In this document: positions 1-6,828 of the stretch, piece by piece
How positions within the stretch are numbered: position 1 is the first letter of the stretch
Layout: every line of letters starts with the position of its first letter
NCBI RefSeq assembly: GCF_900187505.1
Contig: NZ_FYDL01000003.1
Coordinates: 1 to 64,000 of the forward strand
Direction: 5' to 3'
DNA length: 64,000 nucleotides
From: Pseudomonas sp. Irchel s3h17
GTDB taxonomy: Bacteria; Pseudomonadota; Gammaproteobacteria; Pseudomonadales; Pseudomonadaceae
Translations under genes and position numbers: made by a program
The notes under the pieces: model-generated
What the model saw: only the letters and a program-made list of their open reading frames with translations
Database searches by the model: none
What the model was told of the DNA's origin: nothing

Positions 1-127
1 GGAGCGCTTGCCGCATGCGCAGTCGATTGAAGACTATGAAGCGCTGCTGCCATGGAACTGCTCGCCAGAAATGCCACGGTAAACACGAAGCGCTTCTGGC
101 GGTAGGTGTAGTTCATGGATCGGATAC
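1..127 (+). mobile_element. right end of an IS66-family insertion sequence (cut by window edge)
   Basis: An open frame enters at base 2 and stops at 80–82. Its 26 residues end in a pattern (ERLPHA...EDYEALLPWNC) that I recognise as the C-terminal tail of IS66-family transposases (TnpC). The probable outer end of the element is base 127: read inward on the minus strand it begins GTATCCGATCCATGAAC, the GTA-start usual for IS66 terminal repeats. This point also coincides exactly with the break in the neighbouring reading frame at base 128. The left end lies outside the window, so neither the terminal-repeat pairing nor an 8-bp target duplication (expected CTTTCTCT, 128–135) can be verified here. 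Confidence 0.6.
2..82 (+). CDS. IS66-family transposase, C-terminal fragment
   Basis: Only the last 26 codons are present; the gene enters from outside the window. The tail EDYEALLPWNC is typical of the C-terminal domain of IS66 TnpC, the DDE transposase of this family. The stop codon lies about 45 bases inside the inferred IS end, a normal distance for IS66. Nothing can be said about whether the transposase is intact further left. Confidence 0.55.
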   Translation, partial: ERLPHAQSIEDYEALLPWNCSPEMPR

Positions 128-280
128 CTTTCTCTGCCAAGCCCAAGGAGTCTGTCGCTGCCAGCGCTCAGAGATTTCAGCTTGGATGATTTTCGCCTGC
201 CGCAAATGGCGTTGCCGCGTCGCGTGTGACCCGGTCAGCATCCCAGCCAAGAACAGTTCCATATCGAATGGCTTACTCAT
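113..280 (-). pseudogene. integrase-coupled small ORF, truncated by the IS66 element
   Basis: The start codon overlaps the stop of the upstream recombinase by four bases (ATGA), so the two are translationally coupled. The first 51 codons (down to base 128) encode a basic, helical sequence beginning MSKPFDMELFLAG with the stretch GSHATRQRHLRQAK. The last four residues (VSDP) and the stop come from the IS66 end. The gene is therefore a 5' fragment of a longer gene. I have the impression that similar small ORFs follow this recombinase type in other Pseudomonas islands; that is memory, not a search. Its function is unknown, and a DNA-binding or accessory role is only a guess. Confidence 0.5.
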
Positions 281-1257
281 GTTCTCCCCCCAATGTAAGC
301 AGCGACCACGTCGAGTCGCCCGTGTCCAAGCTCATAGCTGATCTGCCTTCGAGCCTCACAATCAAGGCGTTTATCTATCTTGCAACATTCACCACCGTTG
401 ATAGGTGCGTAGTGCTCGGTGATTTGCTCATAGCGCTCACACGCGAACGCTGCCCTTAGCTCATGAAAGCCTTTGAGGTTATGTGCATGAAGAACGTCCC
501 GGGCAGGGCGAACGACTTCCCGCAGAACGTTCAGGTAGCTTTCTTTCGGTGCAATCAGGTTGCGGCTACCTTCAGGCGATACCTGCTGCGCAAATCCAAG
601 CGCGCCTCGAATGTGGTCATTCACCGTAATCCAACGTGGCGCCGATGCACCGGCGCGGCCACCTTTGGTACCGTCCTGAATGTTGACCCTGTCAAAGTCC
701 TTGGCCTCACGGCTTAGCCGTGGCAGGTCAGCCAAAATGGCCTCACGCAAACGCATGCCGGTGGCTCGCGCCAACTGTACAATCGCTGCGGCCCGCAACT
801 GATCACGACTACAGAGCGCATCGATTATTTGCTTAACCTGTTCTCGATCTTGGCCTTGGGGCATCGAGTGACGACCCCCTGTGCGCTGCATATCCAACGC
901 CTTGCTCGGACTCGGCAATCTCACACATTGATCACCGCGAAGCGCCGCCATAGTCCTGTTAACGCTGGATAGCCGATTTTGCGCGGTGCTGATGGCTAGG
1001 TCACCGCGCCCAACCAGGTCGCGGAGATACGCCGCATAGTTGGCCAATACCTTCCGATCAACCTGCCGCGCATCATTGATACCGGGCCCCTGTTCGGATC
1101 GGCACCACTTCACAAATGCCTGCCACCGATCAGAATGCGCTTTGACCGTGCCGTAGTGGCCGCCGCCGAACATGTCTTTCAATGCCTGCGGTCCTGCGTA
1201 GCTCAATTGCCGGCCATAGCCAAAATTCCGCCCATCCCGTCTGCCTACCAATGCCAT
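277..1257 (-). CDS. tyrosine recombinase (integrase domain-containing protein of integrative elements)
   Basis: A 326-residue site-specific recombinase. A basic N-terminal arm (about residues 1–110, including GHYGTVKAHSDRW) resembles a SAM-like core-DNA-binding domain. The C-terminal catalytic domain shows the expected tyrosine-recombinase residues: Arg in ATGMRLREA, Lys in GTKGGRAG, the HxxR box in GFHELRAAFACERY, His in ELGHGR, and the nucleophile Tyr in AAYIGG close to the C terminus. All catalytic positions are present and the length is normal, so the enzyme looks intact. Its stop overlaps the next small ORF by four bases. This family is found in integrative and conjugative elements and genomic islands. 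It is unrelated in sequence to the second integrase next to tRNA-Thr, so it probably belongs to a different or nested element. Confidence 0.85.
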   Translation of the reverse strand: MALVGRRDGRNFGYGRQLSYAGPQALKDMFGGGHYGTVKAHSDRWQAFVKWCRSEQGPGINDARQVDRKVLANYAAYLRDLVGRGDLAISTAQNRLSSVNRTMAALRGDQCVRLPSPSKALDMQRTGGRHSMPQGQDREQVKQIIDALCSRDQLRAAAIVQLARATGMRLREAILADLPRLSREAKDFDRVNIQDGTKGGRAGASAPRWITVNDHIRGALGFAQQVSPEGSRNLIAPKESYLNVLREVVRPARDVLHAHNLKGFHELRAAFACERYEQITEHYAPINGGECCKIDKRLDCEARRQISYELGHGRLDVVAAYIGGRT

Positions 1258-1542
1258 GATTAAACGCCTCTCGAAGCCAAACTTTTAAAACCATCCCCAC
1301 GTCATCCCGCCAAGAATGCTGAGTGTTATCAGGGATCAAGGCCCCTGCGACCTGTGAGGGTTGTCCACTGACGCGGGACTGACGGCTCTTTACGACCGGG
1401 AGCTTGGGCACCTCATGACCTGGTCTCCTGAACACTTCCGAAGAAGTGGGCGGGTGGAGACTGCACTGGCTGACGAGACCGGCGCCGCGAGATCCTGAGT
1501 CGGGTGAAGGCAGTGAAGCGATGACCGGGGCGTGCCTGACTG

Positions 1543-1929
1543 TCAGTCAGGTGCAGTCCATTCCGTGGGCTGCGGCACCATCATCTGCATCGCTGTTGCT
1601 GGTGACTTTTCGGTGTTTGTCACGCCGATTGTCACGAGGGGAAATGCCGCAAAGCCTCGTACGAGGTGGGCTGCAGCAGCGGTAGGAGCGCCCGTCTCTT
1701 TCCAGGAGAAAGAGACGGGCGTAGGTTGGCGCAATGAAATGGCCAAGCGGATAGGTTGCTGCAGGGCAGCTATGAAAGGGTATGAGTTGCCGCAGTGGGC
1801 ACGCTGGTAAAAGTAGGCATCCATCACATCGCTGTGACCGTGCGAGCCGCCGGACGCTAATCGCACTTTGGGAGAACCACCACCGTGTGGCGTAGCCTTA
1901 AAGGTTCTGGCTACCTGGGTTGCTGTCAA
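1543..1929 (-). CDS. doubtful hypothetical protein of the island
   Basis: A 128-codon frame, rich in Ala, Thr, Ser and His, with segments such as GGSHGHSDVMDAYF and KETGAPTAAAAHLVRG. No domain, signal peptide or membrane segment is visible and no good ribosome-binding site precedes the ATG. The frame runs through the 1689–1721 inverted repeat, which could create an open frame by chance. I have an impression of similar short proteins predicted in other Pseudomonas islands, but they may themselves be over-predictions. Kept because no other gene explains the stretch. Confidence 0.25.
   Translation of the reverse strand: MTATQVARTFKATPHGGGSPKVRLASGGSHGHSDVMDAYFYQRAHCGNSYPFIAALQQPIRLAISLRQPTPVSFSWKETGAPTAAAAHLVRGFAAFPLVTIGVTNTEKSPATAMQMMVPQPTEWTAPD
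1689..1721. repeat. perfect inverted repeat in island non-coding DNA
   Basis: The arms CGCCCGTCTCTTTC and its complement flank CAGGA-type loop bases. The stem is 13–14 bp and GC-rich at the base. No T-run follows on either side, so it is not a classical terminator. Confidence 0.6.
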
Positions 1930-1960
1930 CGACAGCGCTTTGCCCGATCTTTTCTACGCC

Positions 1961-2050
1961 TGTGGATAATTTGGGTCAAGGCTCGAATTTTCGGGAGTTC
2001 TGCGGCTGTGGATGAAATTATCCACCGGTGGAAATCTGTGGTTTTCCACA
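1961..2050. other. cluster of DnaA-box-like 9-mers
   Basis: Within 90 bases lie one perfect DnaA box on the minus strand (TGTGGATAA, 1961–1969) and three one-mismatch versions: TGTGGATGA (2007–2015), TTATCCACC (2018–2026) and TTTTCCACA (2042–2050). A T-rich stretch follows at about 2070–2080. Four such words this close together are unusual for GC-rich DNA and resemble a replication-origin array, but no replication-initiator gene is adjacent in the window. Confidence 0.35.
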
Positions 2051-2084
2051 GACAGTTTGCATGCGCTTTAGATTTTTTAAGTGA

Positions 2085-2129
2085 GGTCCATCCAAGCAGG
2101 GCGGCTTTGCAGCCCTGTTTGGATGGACC
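2085..2129. repeat. 18-bp-arm inverted repeat (long hairpin)
   Basis: Arms GGTCCATCCAAGCAGGGC and GCCCTGTTTGGATGGACC pair over 18 positions with one G:T pair, around the loop GGCTTTGCA. A T-run (GATTTTTTAAG in plus orientation, upstream) lies on the left side, so on the minus strand the hairpin is followed by an A/T-rich tract about 5 bases later. It could be a minus-strand terminator, a structured RNA, or a recombination site. Confidence 0.55.
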
Positions 2130-2385
2130 CGCGAGGACAAGCGGATCATCTAGATTTCGAACGCTGCGTTATCCCGCCCCATCTGACCGACTGCTTGTAT
2201 TTTCTCTATTCAGGGCTCGGCAGCGATGTGCGTTGCGGTTTACCGGCTGTCTGCCTAGACTCCGTGGCTAAATAACATCAGTCCATCAGCAATGTCTTGG
2301 GTTGAGTGGCGAGAGTAGTCAACGGGCGTAACCTCGTGTTCGACAGCTAATGTCGTGCATTAGACTGCGCCACCTGGAGGCATCC

Positions 2386-3864
2386 TTGGCATTGCGTCTT
2401 CGTTTCTTGTTAGACACCAACATCCTGATCCCGCTTCAGGACTCCATGGTGGTACTGCAGCCCAGTCTTACAAACTTCGTTAGGTTGTGCAGTGCGCACG
2501 GCTACCAACTGCTTTACCACCCTGCGTCAGCCGCGGACATCAGGCGTGACACTGATGAGGCTCGGCGCGAGCGCACCTTGGCCAGGCTCGGTCAGTACAC
2601 TCAACTGCAGGCTGGGCCGGCTTGTCCATGGAACTCGCCTGAAACTTCGGTAAACGACGCTTGTGACAATGAAATTCTCTACGCGTTAGAGAATGATGCA
2701 GCGCACGTTTTGGTGACCGAGGATCAGGGGTTGCACCGTAAGGCGCGGGCACGCGGACTGAGTAGCCGCGTGTACTTCATCCAGACTGCGGACGACTGGC
2801 TGCGCCGGCTCCATGAGCCTGGTGAGGTGCGACTCCCCCACATTGAAGACGTTGAAATCCATACGTTGACCCACCAACTGGCTGGGCCATTCTTCGACAG
2901 TATCCGTGCGGGCTACGATGGTTTTAACGATTGGTTTCGTCGGAAGGCCATGGAAGGGCGTCGTGCTTGGGTCTATCGCGAAGACGCTCATCAGGCTATA
3001 GCGGCTATCTGTATTTACGCTGTTCAGGCCGATCAGGCTGTGACGGACGATGGTGAGGTGCTTGTCGGCAGGGCATTGAAGCTTTGTACGTTCAAGGTCG
3101 GCGAAACCGTTCGTGGAAGGAAACTCGGAGAGTTGTTTCTCCGGGCTGCCTTCAAGTACGCGACAAACCACCAATGTGAGTCGATTTTTCTGCACGCTAA
3201 CAACGTTCAGCAGTCACAACTGATCACATTGATTGAAGACTTCGGTTTTCGCTACGAGGGGCTTTACCAAGGGGACGCAGTTTACGTAAAAGCGCATCCT
3301 GTCGCCCCGCCTCCGCTGCAGATGGACCCGTTCCAGTACGTCCAGCGCTATTATCCGCATTACATGGGCGGTGATGATGTCCATAAATTTATAGTGCCAA
3401 TTCAGCCTCAGTACCATGACATTTTGTTCCCGGACTATCAGCGTCCAGGGCATGCATTGCCTGATAACCATCCGCAAAGGCATGTCAGCAATGCGATCAA
3501 ACTCGCATACCTTTGTCACACCCCCAGCAAACAGCCGCGTCCAGGCGATGTCGTAATGTTCTATCGCAGTCGCGACATGCGTGCGCTGACGACACTGGGT
3601 GTTGTTGAGCGATACGAGTGGTCGGAAGCGGCTGACGATATCGCACAGATTGTGAGCCGTAGAACCGTGTACTCTGATGAACAAATAGAGGAAATGGCCA
3701 GGACTGAGACCAAGGTGATGCTATTCCGTCTGATATGTCACTTCGAGCCCCCCCTAGAGTATGCGGACCTTAAGCGCTCGCGGATCGTCAGGGGCCCCAT
3801 TCAATCGATCACGAAAATATCTGATGAGTCTTTTTCCCGAATCATTCGAGCAACCGAGCGGTAG
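2386..3864 (+). CDS. PIN–GNAT–EVE/PUA-like three-domain fusion protein
   Basis: About 492 residues from a TTG start. That TTG is chosen because GGAGG lies 5 bases upstream; an in-frame ATG at 2350 has no such site. Residues 1–150 look like a PIN nuclease: LLDTNILI with Asp10, the acidic patch VNDACDNE (Asp91, Asp94), and LVTEDQGLHRKA (Asp113). Residues ~170–305 look like a GNAT acetyltransferase with the acetyl-CoA loop VRGRKLG (242–248) and a typical C-terminal NNVQQSQLITLIEDFGF strand–helix. Residues ~332–490 resemble an EVE/PUA-like fold (PGDVVMFYRS...LGVVERY), which in other proteins reads modified bases or RNA. All three parts suggest action on RNA or nucleotides. The gene overlaps the next by 41 bases, so it is the first gene of an operon. 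Domain calls are by eye; the fusion itself is directly visible. Confidence 0.75.
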   Translation: MALRLRFLLDTNILIPLQDSMVVLQPSLTNFVRLCSAHGYQLLYHPASAADIRRDTDEARRERTLARLGQYTQLQAGPACPWNSPETSVNDACDNEILYALENDAAHVLVTEDQGLHRKARARGLSSRVYFIQTADDWLRRLHEPGEVRLPHIEDVEIHTLTHQLAGPFFDSIRAGYDGFNDWFRRKAMEGRRAWVYREDAHQAIAAICIYAVQADQAVTDDGEVLVGRALKLCTFKVGETVRGRKLGELFLRAAFKYATNHQCESIFLHANNVQQSQLITLIEDFGFRYEGLYQGDAVYVKAHPVAPPPLQMDPFQYVQRYYPHYMGGDDVHKFIVPIQPQYHDILFPDYQRPGHALPDNHPQRHVSNAIKLAYLCHTPSKQPRPGDVVMFYRSRDMRALTTLGVVERYEWSEAADDIAQIVSRRTVYSDEQIEEMARTETKVMLFRLICHFEPPLEYADLKRSRIVRGPIQSITKISDESFSRIIRATER

Positions 3865-4291
3865 GGCTGTCCTACTTTCGATAAAGCCAAAATACGCCGA
3901 CCTGATCCTTGCAGGGACCAAGCGCGTTGAGTTACGTCGAAGCTGGCCGTCCAACGATATTGGCGTCATGGTGTTGTACTCGTCATCACCAAAGCAGAGG
4001 CTGGTAGGAGTAGCCTTTATCGATCGAATTGAGGAATGCGACTTTGAGAGTCTGTGGACCTTGGCAGATGCCAACGGGGGCGGCGTGACCTATGACGAAC
4101 TCAAGGCTTATGTCAAAGGAAAGAAGACTGCGTTCGGTGTGATGATCCAGCGCATAAAGATCGCCGAAGTTCAGGTCGATCCGAAGGACCTTTTCGCGAA
4201 CTTCACACCACCTCAGTCCTTTCTCTATCTGGGTCCTAACGATTTCCCACGCGTAATGCGCGCAATGTTTCCATCGGAGGGATCTGTATGA
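3824..4291 (+). CDS. ASCH-domain protein
   Basis: 155 residues from ATG at 3824, inside the end of the preceding gene; a longer in-frame start at 3761 would overlap even more. The segment LLSIKPKYADLILAGTK followed by RVELRR is the signature of ASCH domains (PUA-related, probable RNA or modified-nucleotide binders). The rest includes a beta-rich core (VMVLYSSSPKQRLVGVAFI) and a helical C-terminal part. No signal peptide, so cytoplasmic. The stop overlaps the next start as ATGA, indicating translational coupling. In this operon it is the second PUA-superfamily-like module, after the C-terminal domain of the fusion protein. Confidence 0.8.
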   Translation: MSLFPESFEQPSGRAVLLSIKPKYADLILAGTKRVELRRSWPSNDIGVMVLYSSSPKQRLVGVAFIDRIEECDFESLWTLADANGGGVTYDELKAYVKGKKTAFGVMIQRIKIAEVQVDPKDLFANFTPPQSFLYLGPNDFPRVMRAMFPSEGSV

Positions 4292-4824
4292 ACATATTCG
4301 TCGCAGGTGTACACGGTGTTGGTAAGACTTTCCTAGCCTCTCAACTTCCTAAGGCCTTAGGTCTAACGCAAACCTCAGCCAGTAAGCTGATCAAGGAGGA
4401 GCGCGCGTTACCTGACTGGGGGACGGATAAACGGGTCGGTGATGTGGACGCCAATCAGATAGCACTGGCGAATGCTGTCACTCGCCACAATGAGGCTGGC
4501 ACTCGGTTACTGCTGGACGGGCATTTTGTGTTGCTGGATGCTCAGGGTGAATTTTCACCTTTGGCTGCGGACGTTTTTAAGGCTCTTCGCCTCGATGGAG
4601 TTTTGCTGCTGGAGGCGGACGCTAATACAATTGCGACTCGCATACGAGAACGAGATAGCCGGGAATTGGATATTGACCACACTATCAAGTTCTTAGCCGC
4701 GGAGCGCGCTCAGGCGCAGTTAGTGTGCGATGAACTCGGAATACCACTTCACATTCTAGGGGCATGTGGCCCTGATGCCTTCGCCGCAGCGGTCGCAGCA
4801 GTAATTTTGAAAGCCGACCAATAA
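4288..4824 (+). CDS. P-loop kinase-like NTPase
   Basis: 178 residues. The Walker A motif GVHGVGKT lies at residues 7–14, immediately after a first beta strand. LLLDGHFVLLD (about 74–84, Asp77) fits the Walker B / substrate-binding strand of AAA_33 or nucleoside/adenylate-kinase-like enzymes. An Arg-rich segment (TRIRERDSRELD, ~115–130) looks like the lid that closes over ATP. The substrate is not evident; nucleotides, sugars or RNA ends are all handled by this fold. Third gene of the cargo operon, coupled to the ASCH gene by a 4-base overlap, and followed by 200 bases without genes. Codons ending in A/T are more frequent than in core genes, as expected for transferred DNA. Confidence 0.75.
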   Translation: MNIFVAGVHGVGKTFLASQLPKALGLTQTSASKLIKEERALPDWGTDKRVGDVDANQIALANAVTRHNEAGTRLLLDGHFVLLDAQGEFSPLAADVFKALRLDGVLLLEADANTIATRIRERDSRELDIDHTIKFLAAERAQAQLVCDELGIPLHILGACGPDAFAAAVAAVILKADQ

Positions 4825-5023
4825 GCAATTCTACCCAAGTGAAAGGCCGGACGACGTGCACGATTCTGCCTATGCTGTGGGGATGCGTACTTTGGCTTCA
4901 CTTCGACCGGCTAGGGGCGAATGCAGCCAGTCGTCAATGGCCTTGCTATTCAACGTGCATGCAAGCGGTAATCAATACAAGCCCATTTTCCTTGTGCGGA
5001 GCTGTGGCCCGGAGGCCGAGCGC

Positions 5024-6346
5024 TTAGTCTGTTGCGCCACGTTTTGTCCTTAGCCGAGTGACATTTGCGCCGGTCTGGTTCGCAAATTCGTGCGGGGTGA
5101 CATGCTCCTGCCGATTGACCTCAAGATATCGGCTCCACCAGTTCATGATCAGCCTCCTCTCTTCGATGAACTCAGCCTTGTGGATATAGGCCGCTCGGAC
5201 GTTATTCCTCTCCTTGTGGCTCATCTGCCTTTCAATGGCTGTCTCCGACCACAGCCCTGACTCAATCAGCGCGCTACAGGCCATCGACCGAAAACCATGC
5301 CCGCATATTTCGGCTTTGGTGTCGTACCCCATCTTCCTGAGTGCGCTGTTCACCGTGTTTTCAGACATGGGTTTCCAAGGCTTGGCATCGCCTGCAAACA
5401 CTAGGTCCAATTCGCCGGTGAGGGCGTGGATCTGTCCAAGCAGGGCCACGGCTTGCGGCGATAAGGGTACAAGGTGGATGTCCCCGGCCATCTTCGTACC
5501 CCTTGTTGAAAAAGGTACTCCGTCCAACGCGGGTCGAGTGTCCGGTATCTCCCAGGTGCCGCGTTTAAGGTCGAATTCGCTCCAGCGGGCAAATCGCAGT
5601 TCGCTGGAGCGTACGAACACATGCAGCGAGAGCATGACCGTCAGCCGGGTAAGTGCGCGGCCTTTGTAGGTGTCGATACGCTCCTGCAATTCAGGCAGAC
5701 GCGATAAGGGTAGAGCGGGGCGATGAACCACTCTCGGGGCTTTGATCAAACCTTCAAGGTCGGAGGCAGGGTTTGCCGCGATCTGTCGAGCACGTTTCGC
5801 CTCGCGCATGATGCTTTGCAGGTAGTTTTGTACCCTTAACGCGACGTCAATCGTGCCACGCTTCTGGATTGCTTCCAGAGGTTGCATCAAGTCGTGAGTG
5901 TCTAGGTCGACAATAGCGCGATCACCGATTAGTGGAAAAACATGGGTTTTGAGGCGGCTCAGGACCGTCTTGGCATGGCCCGGAGCCCATTTGGCAGACA
6001 TCGCTTTGTGCCAGTCCAAGGCTGCGCTCTCAAAGGTTCGGCCTCGGATTGTGGCTTGCGTCTTGGCTTGGTGTTTAGACTCGATGGGGTCGATCCCTTC
6101 CGCCAGCATCCGCTTGACCTCCAGGCGCTTCTTGCGCGCATCGGCGAGGCCGACCACGGGGTAGTTGCCGAACGAGGTCAGTCCTTCACGACCATCAGGT
6201 TTTACATACCTGAAACGCCAGCCTTTGCGGCCATTGGGTTGGACTAAAAGATAGAGGCCGTCGCCGTCGAAAAGCTTGTAGGCACGGTCGGTGGGCTTGG
6301 CTGAACGGCAAGCCGAATCGGAGAGTGGGGTAGTGGTGCGCGACAT
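5024..6346 (-). CDS. P4-type tyrosine integrase next to tRNA-Thr
   Basis: 440 residues with the layout of P4/CP4-57-type integrases. The N-terminal arm-binding domain (DUF4102-like) reads LSDSACRSAKPTDRAYKLFDGDGLYLLV. A core-binding helix domain (about 100–190) follows, then the catalytic domain with Arg in LHVFVRSSELRFARW, HGFR in CGHGFRSMACSAL, and Tyr in RAAYIHKAEF. These enzymes insert islands into the 3' end of tRNA genes. The start codon lies 172 bases from the tRNA-Thr 3' end and the gene points away from it, the classical arrangement, so the island lies to the left. All catalytic residues are seen, so it is probably functional. Confidence 0.9.
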   Translation of the reverse strand: MSRTTTPLSDSACRSAKPTDRAYKLFDGDGLYLLVQPNGRKGWRFRYVKPDGREGLTSFGNYPVVGLADARKKRLEVKRMLAEGIDPIESKHQAKTQATIRGRTFESAALDWHKAMSAKWAPGHAKTVLSRLKTHVFPLIGDRAIVDLDTHDLMQPLEAIQKRGTIDVALRVQNYLQSIMREAKRARQIAANPASDLEGLIKAPRVVHRPALPLSRLPELQERIDTYKGRALTRLTVMLSLHVFVRSSELRFARWSEFDLKRGTWEIPDTRPALDGVPFSTRGTKMAGDIHLVPLSPQAVALLGQIHALTGELDLVFAGDAKPWKPMSENTVNSALRKMGYDTKAEICGHGFRSMACSALIESGLWSETAIERQMSHKERNNVRAAYIHKAEFIEERRLIMNWWSRYLEVNRQEHVTPHEFANQTGANVTRLRTKRGATD

Positions 6347-6447
6347 AAGGGTACTCCTCCCTTTATCGAATGACCTTACCCCTATCTTTATCCTTAAAAC
6401 GGCTGGTATCCATAAGATTTTGGCGGAATCCGACGGAACGCCAAAAC

Positions 6448-6478
6448 GAAAAAACCCGCCAGAAGGCGGGTTTTTCGG
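6448..6478 (-). terminator. rho-independent terminator of tRNA-Thr
   Basis: The stem AACCCGCC/GGCGGGTT with loop AGAA is flanked by A-run and T-run, so it could work in both directions. It lies about 45 bases beyond the 3' end of tRNA-Thr and between that gene and the integrase. Confidence 0.75.
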
Positions 6479-6518
6479 GGGTTTCAGAGATTTTGAAAGC
6501 CTTCTCTGGAACCTTGGA

Positions 6519-6594
<76 letters not shown>

Positions 6595-6607
6595 GTGTTG
6601 GGCGACG

Positions 6608-6635
6608 ATTATAGCGAGTGCTTCGCGTCTGTAAA
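6608..6635 (-). promoter_or_regulatory. sigma-70 promoter of tRNA-Thr
   Basis: On the minus strand TTTACA (-35) and TATAAT (-10) are separated by 16 bases; the -10 box ends 13 bases before the tRNA 5' end. Confidence 0.7.
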
Positions 6636-6828
6636 CCCCTGATAACAGACTATTTTTGTGCAGGGCTCTGGTTGGGGGCCTGTCGGGGGTGTGGGGCTTG
6701 GGTAAATGCGGTGTTTTTGCTCACGCGCTCAGGGTAGCGAACCGTGTGTGCAGGCGGATCGGGCGGTGTGCGCCCTTGATCGTTGAGTGGATGGTCGTGG
6801 CGTCGTAACGAGTGTTTTCGCCTCGCCG

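Larger units (their letters stand above)
1258..2385. other. 1.1-kb island stretch without convincing genes; hairpins and DnaA-box-like 9-mers
   Basis: No frame here has a convincing start, codon use or family resemblance, apart from one doubtful minus-strand frame listed separately. The stretch contains two long inverted repeats (1689–1721 and 2085–2129), a short palindrome CTGACTGTCAGTCAG near 1538, and a group of TTATCCACA-like words between 1961 and 2050 next to a short T-rich run. The stretch lies between the recombinase, transcribed to the left, and the cargo operon, transcribed to the right. It must therefore hold the promoters of both, but no clear -35/-10 pair stands out. Confidence 0.6.

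Noticed and set aside
1130..1435. 101-codon minus-strand frame overlapping the recombinase start
   Set aside because: Shadow frame: overlaps a gene with all catalytic motifs, and its own sequence shows no family resemblance or RBS.
1885..2275. Plus-strand frames of 128 and 64 codons in the island gap
   Set aside because: They run through the long hairpin and the DnaA-box words, with no RBS and no recognisable sequence.
4839..5053. Short frames between the kinase-like gene and the P4 integrase
   Set aside because: 62–65 codons, overlapping each other, no RBS or motif; the stretch looks like plain intergenic DNA.
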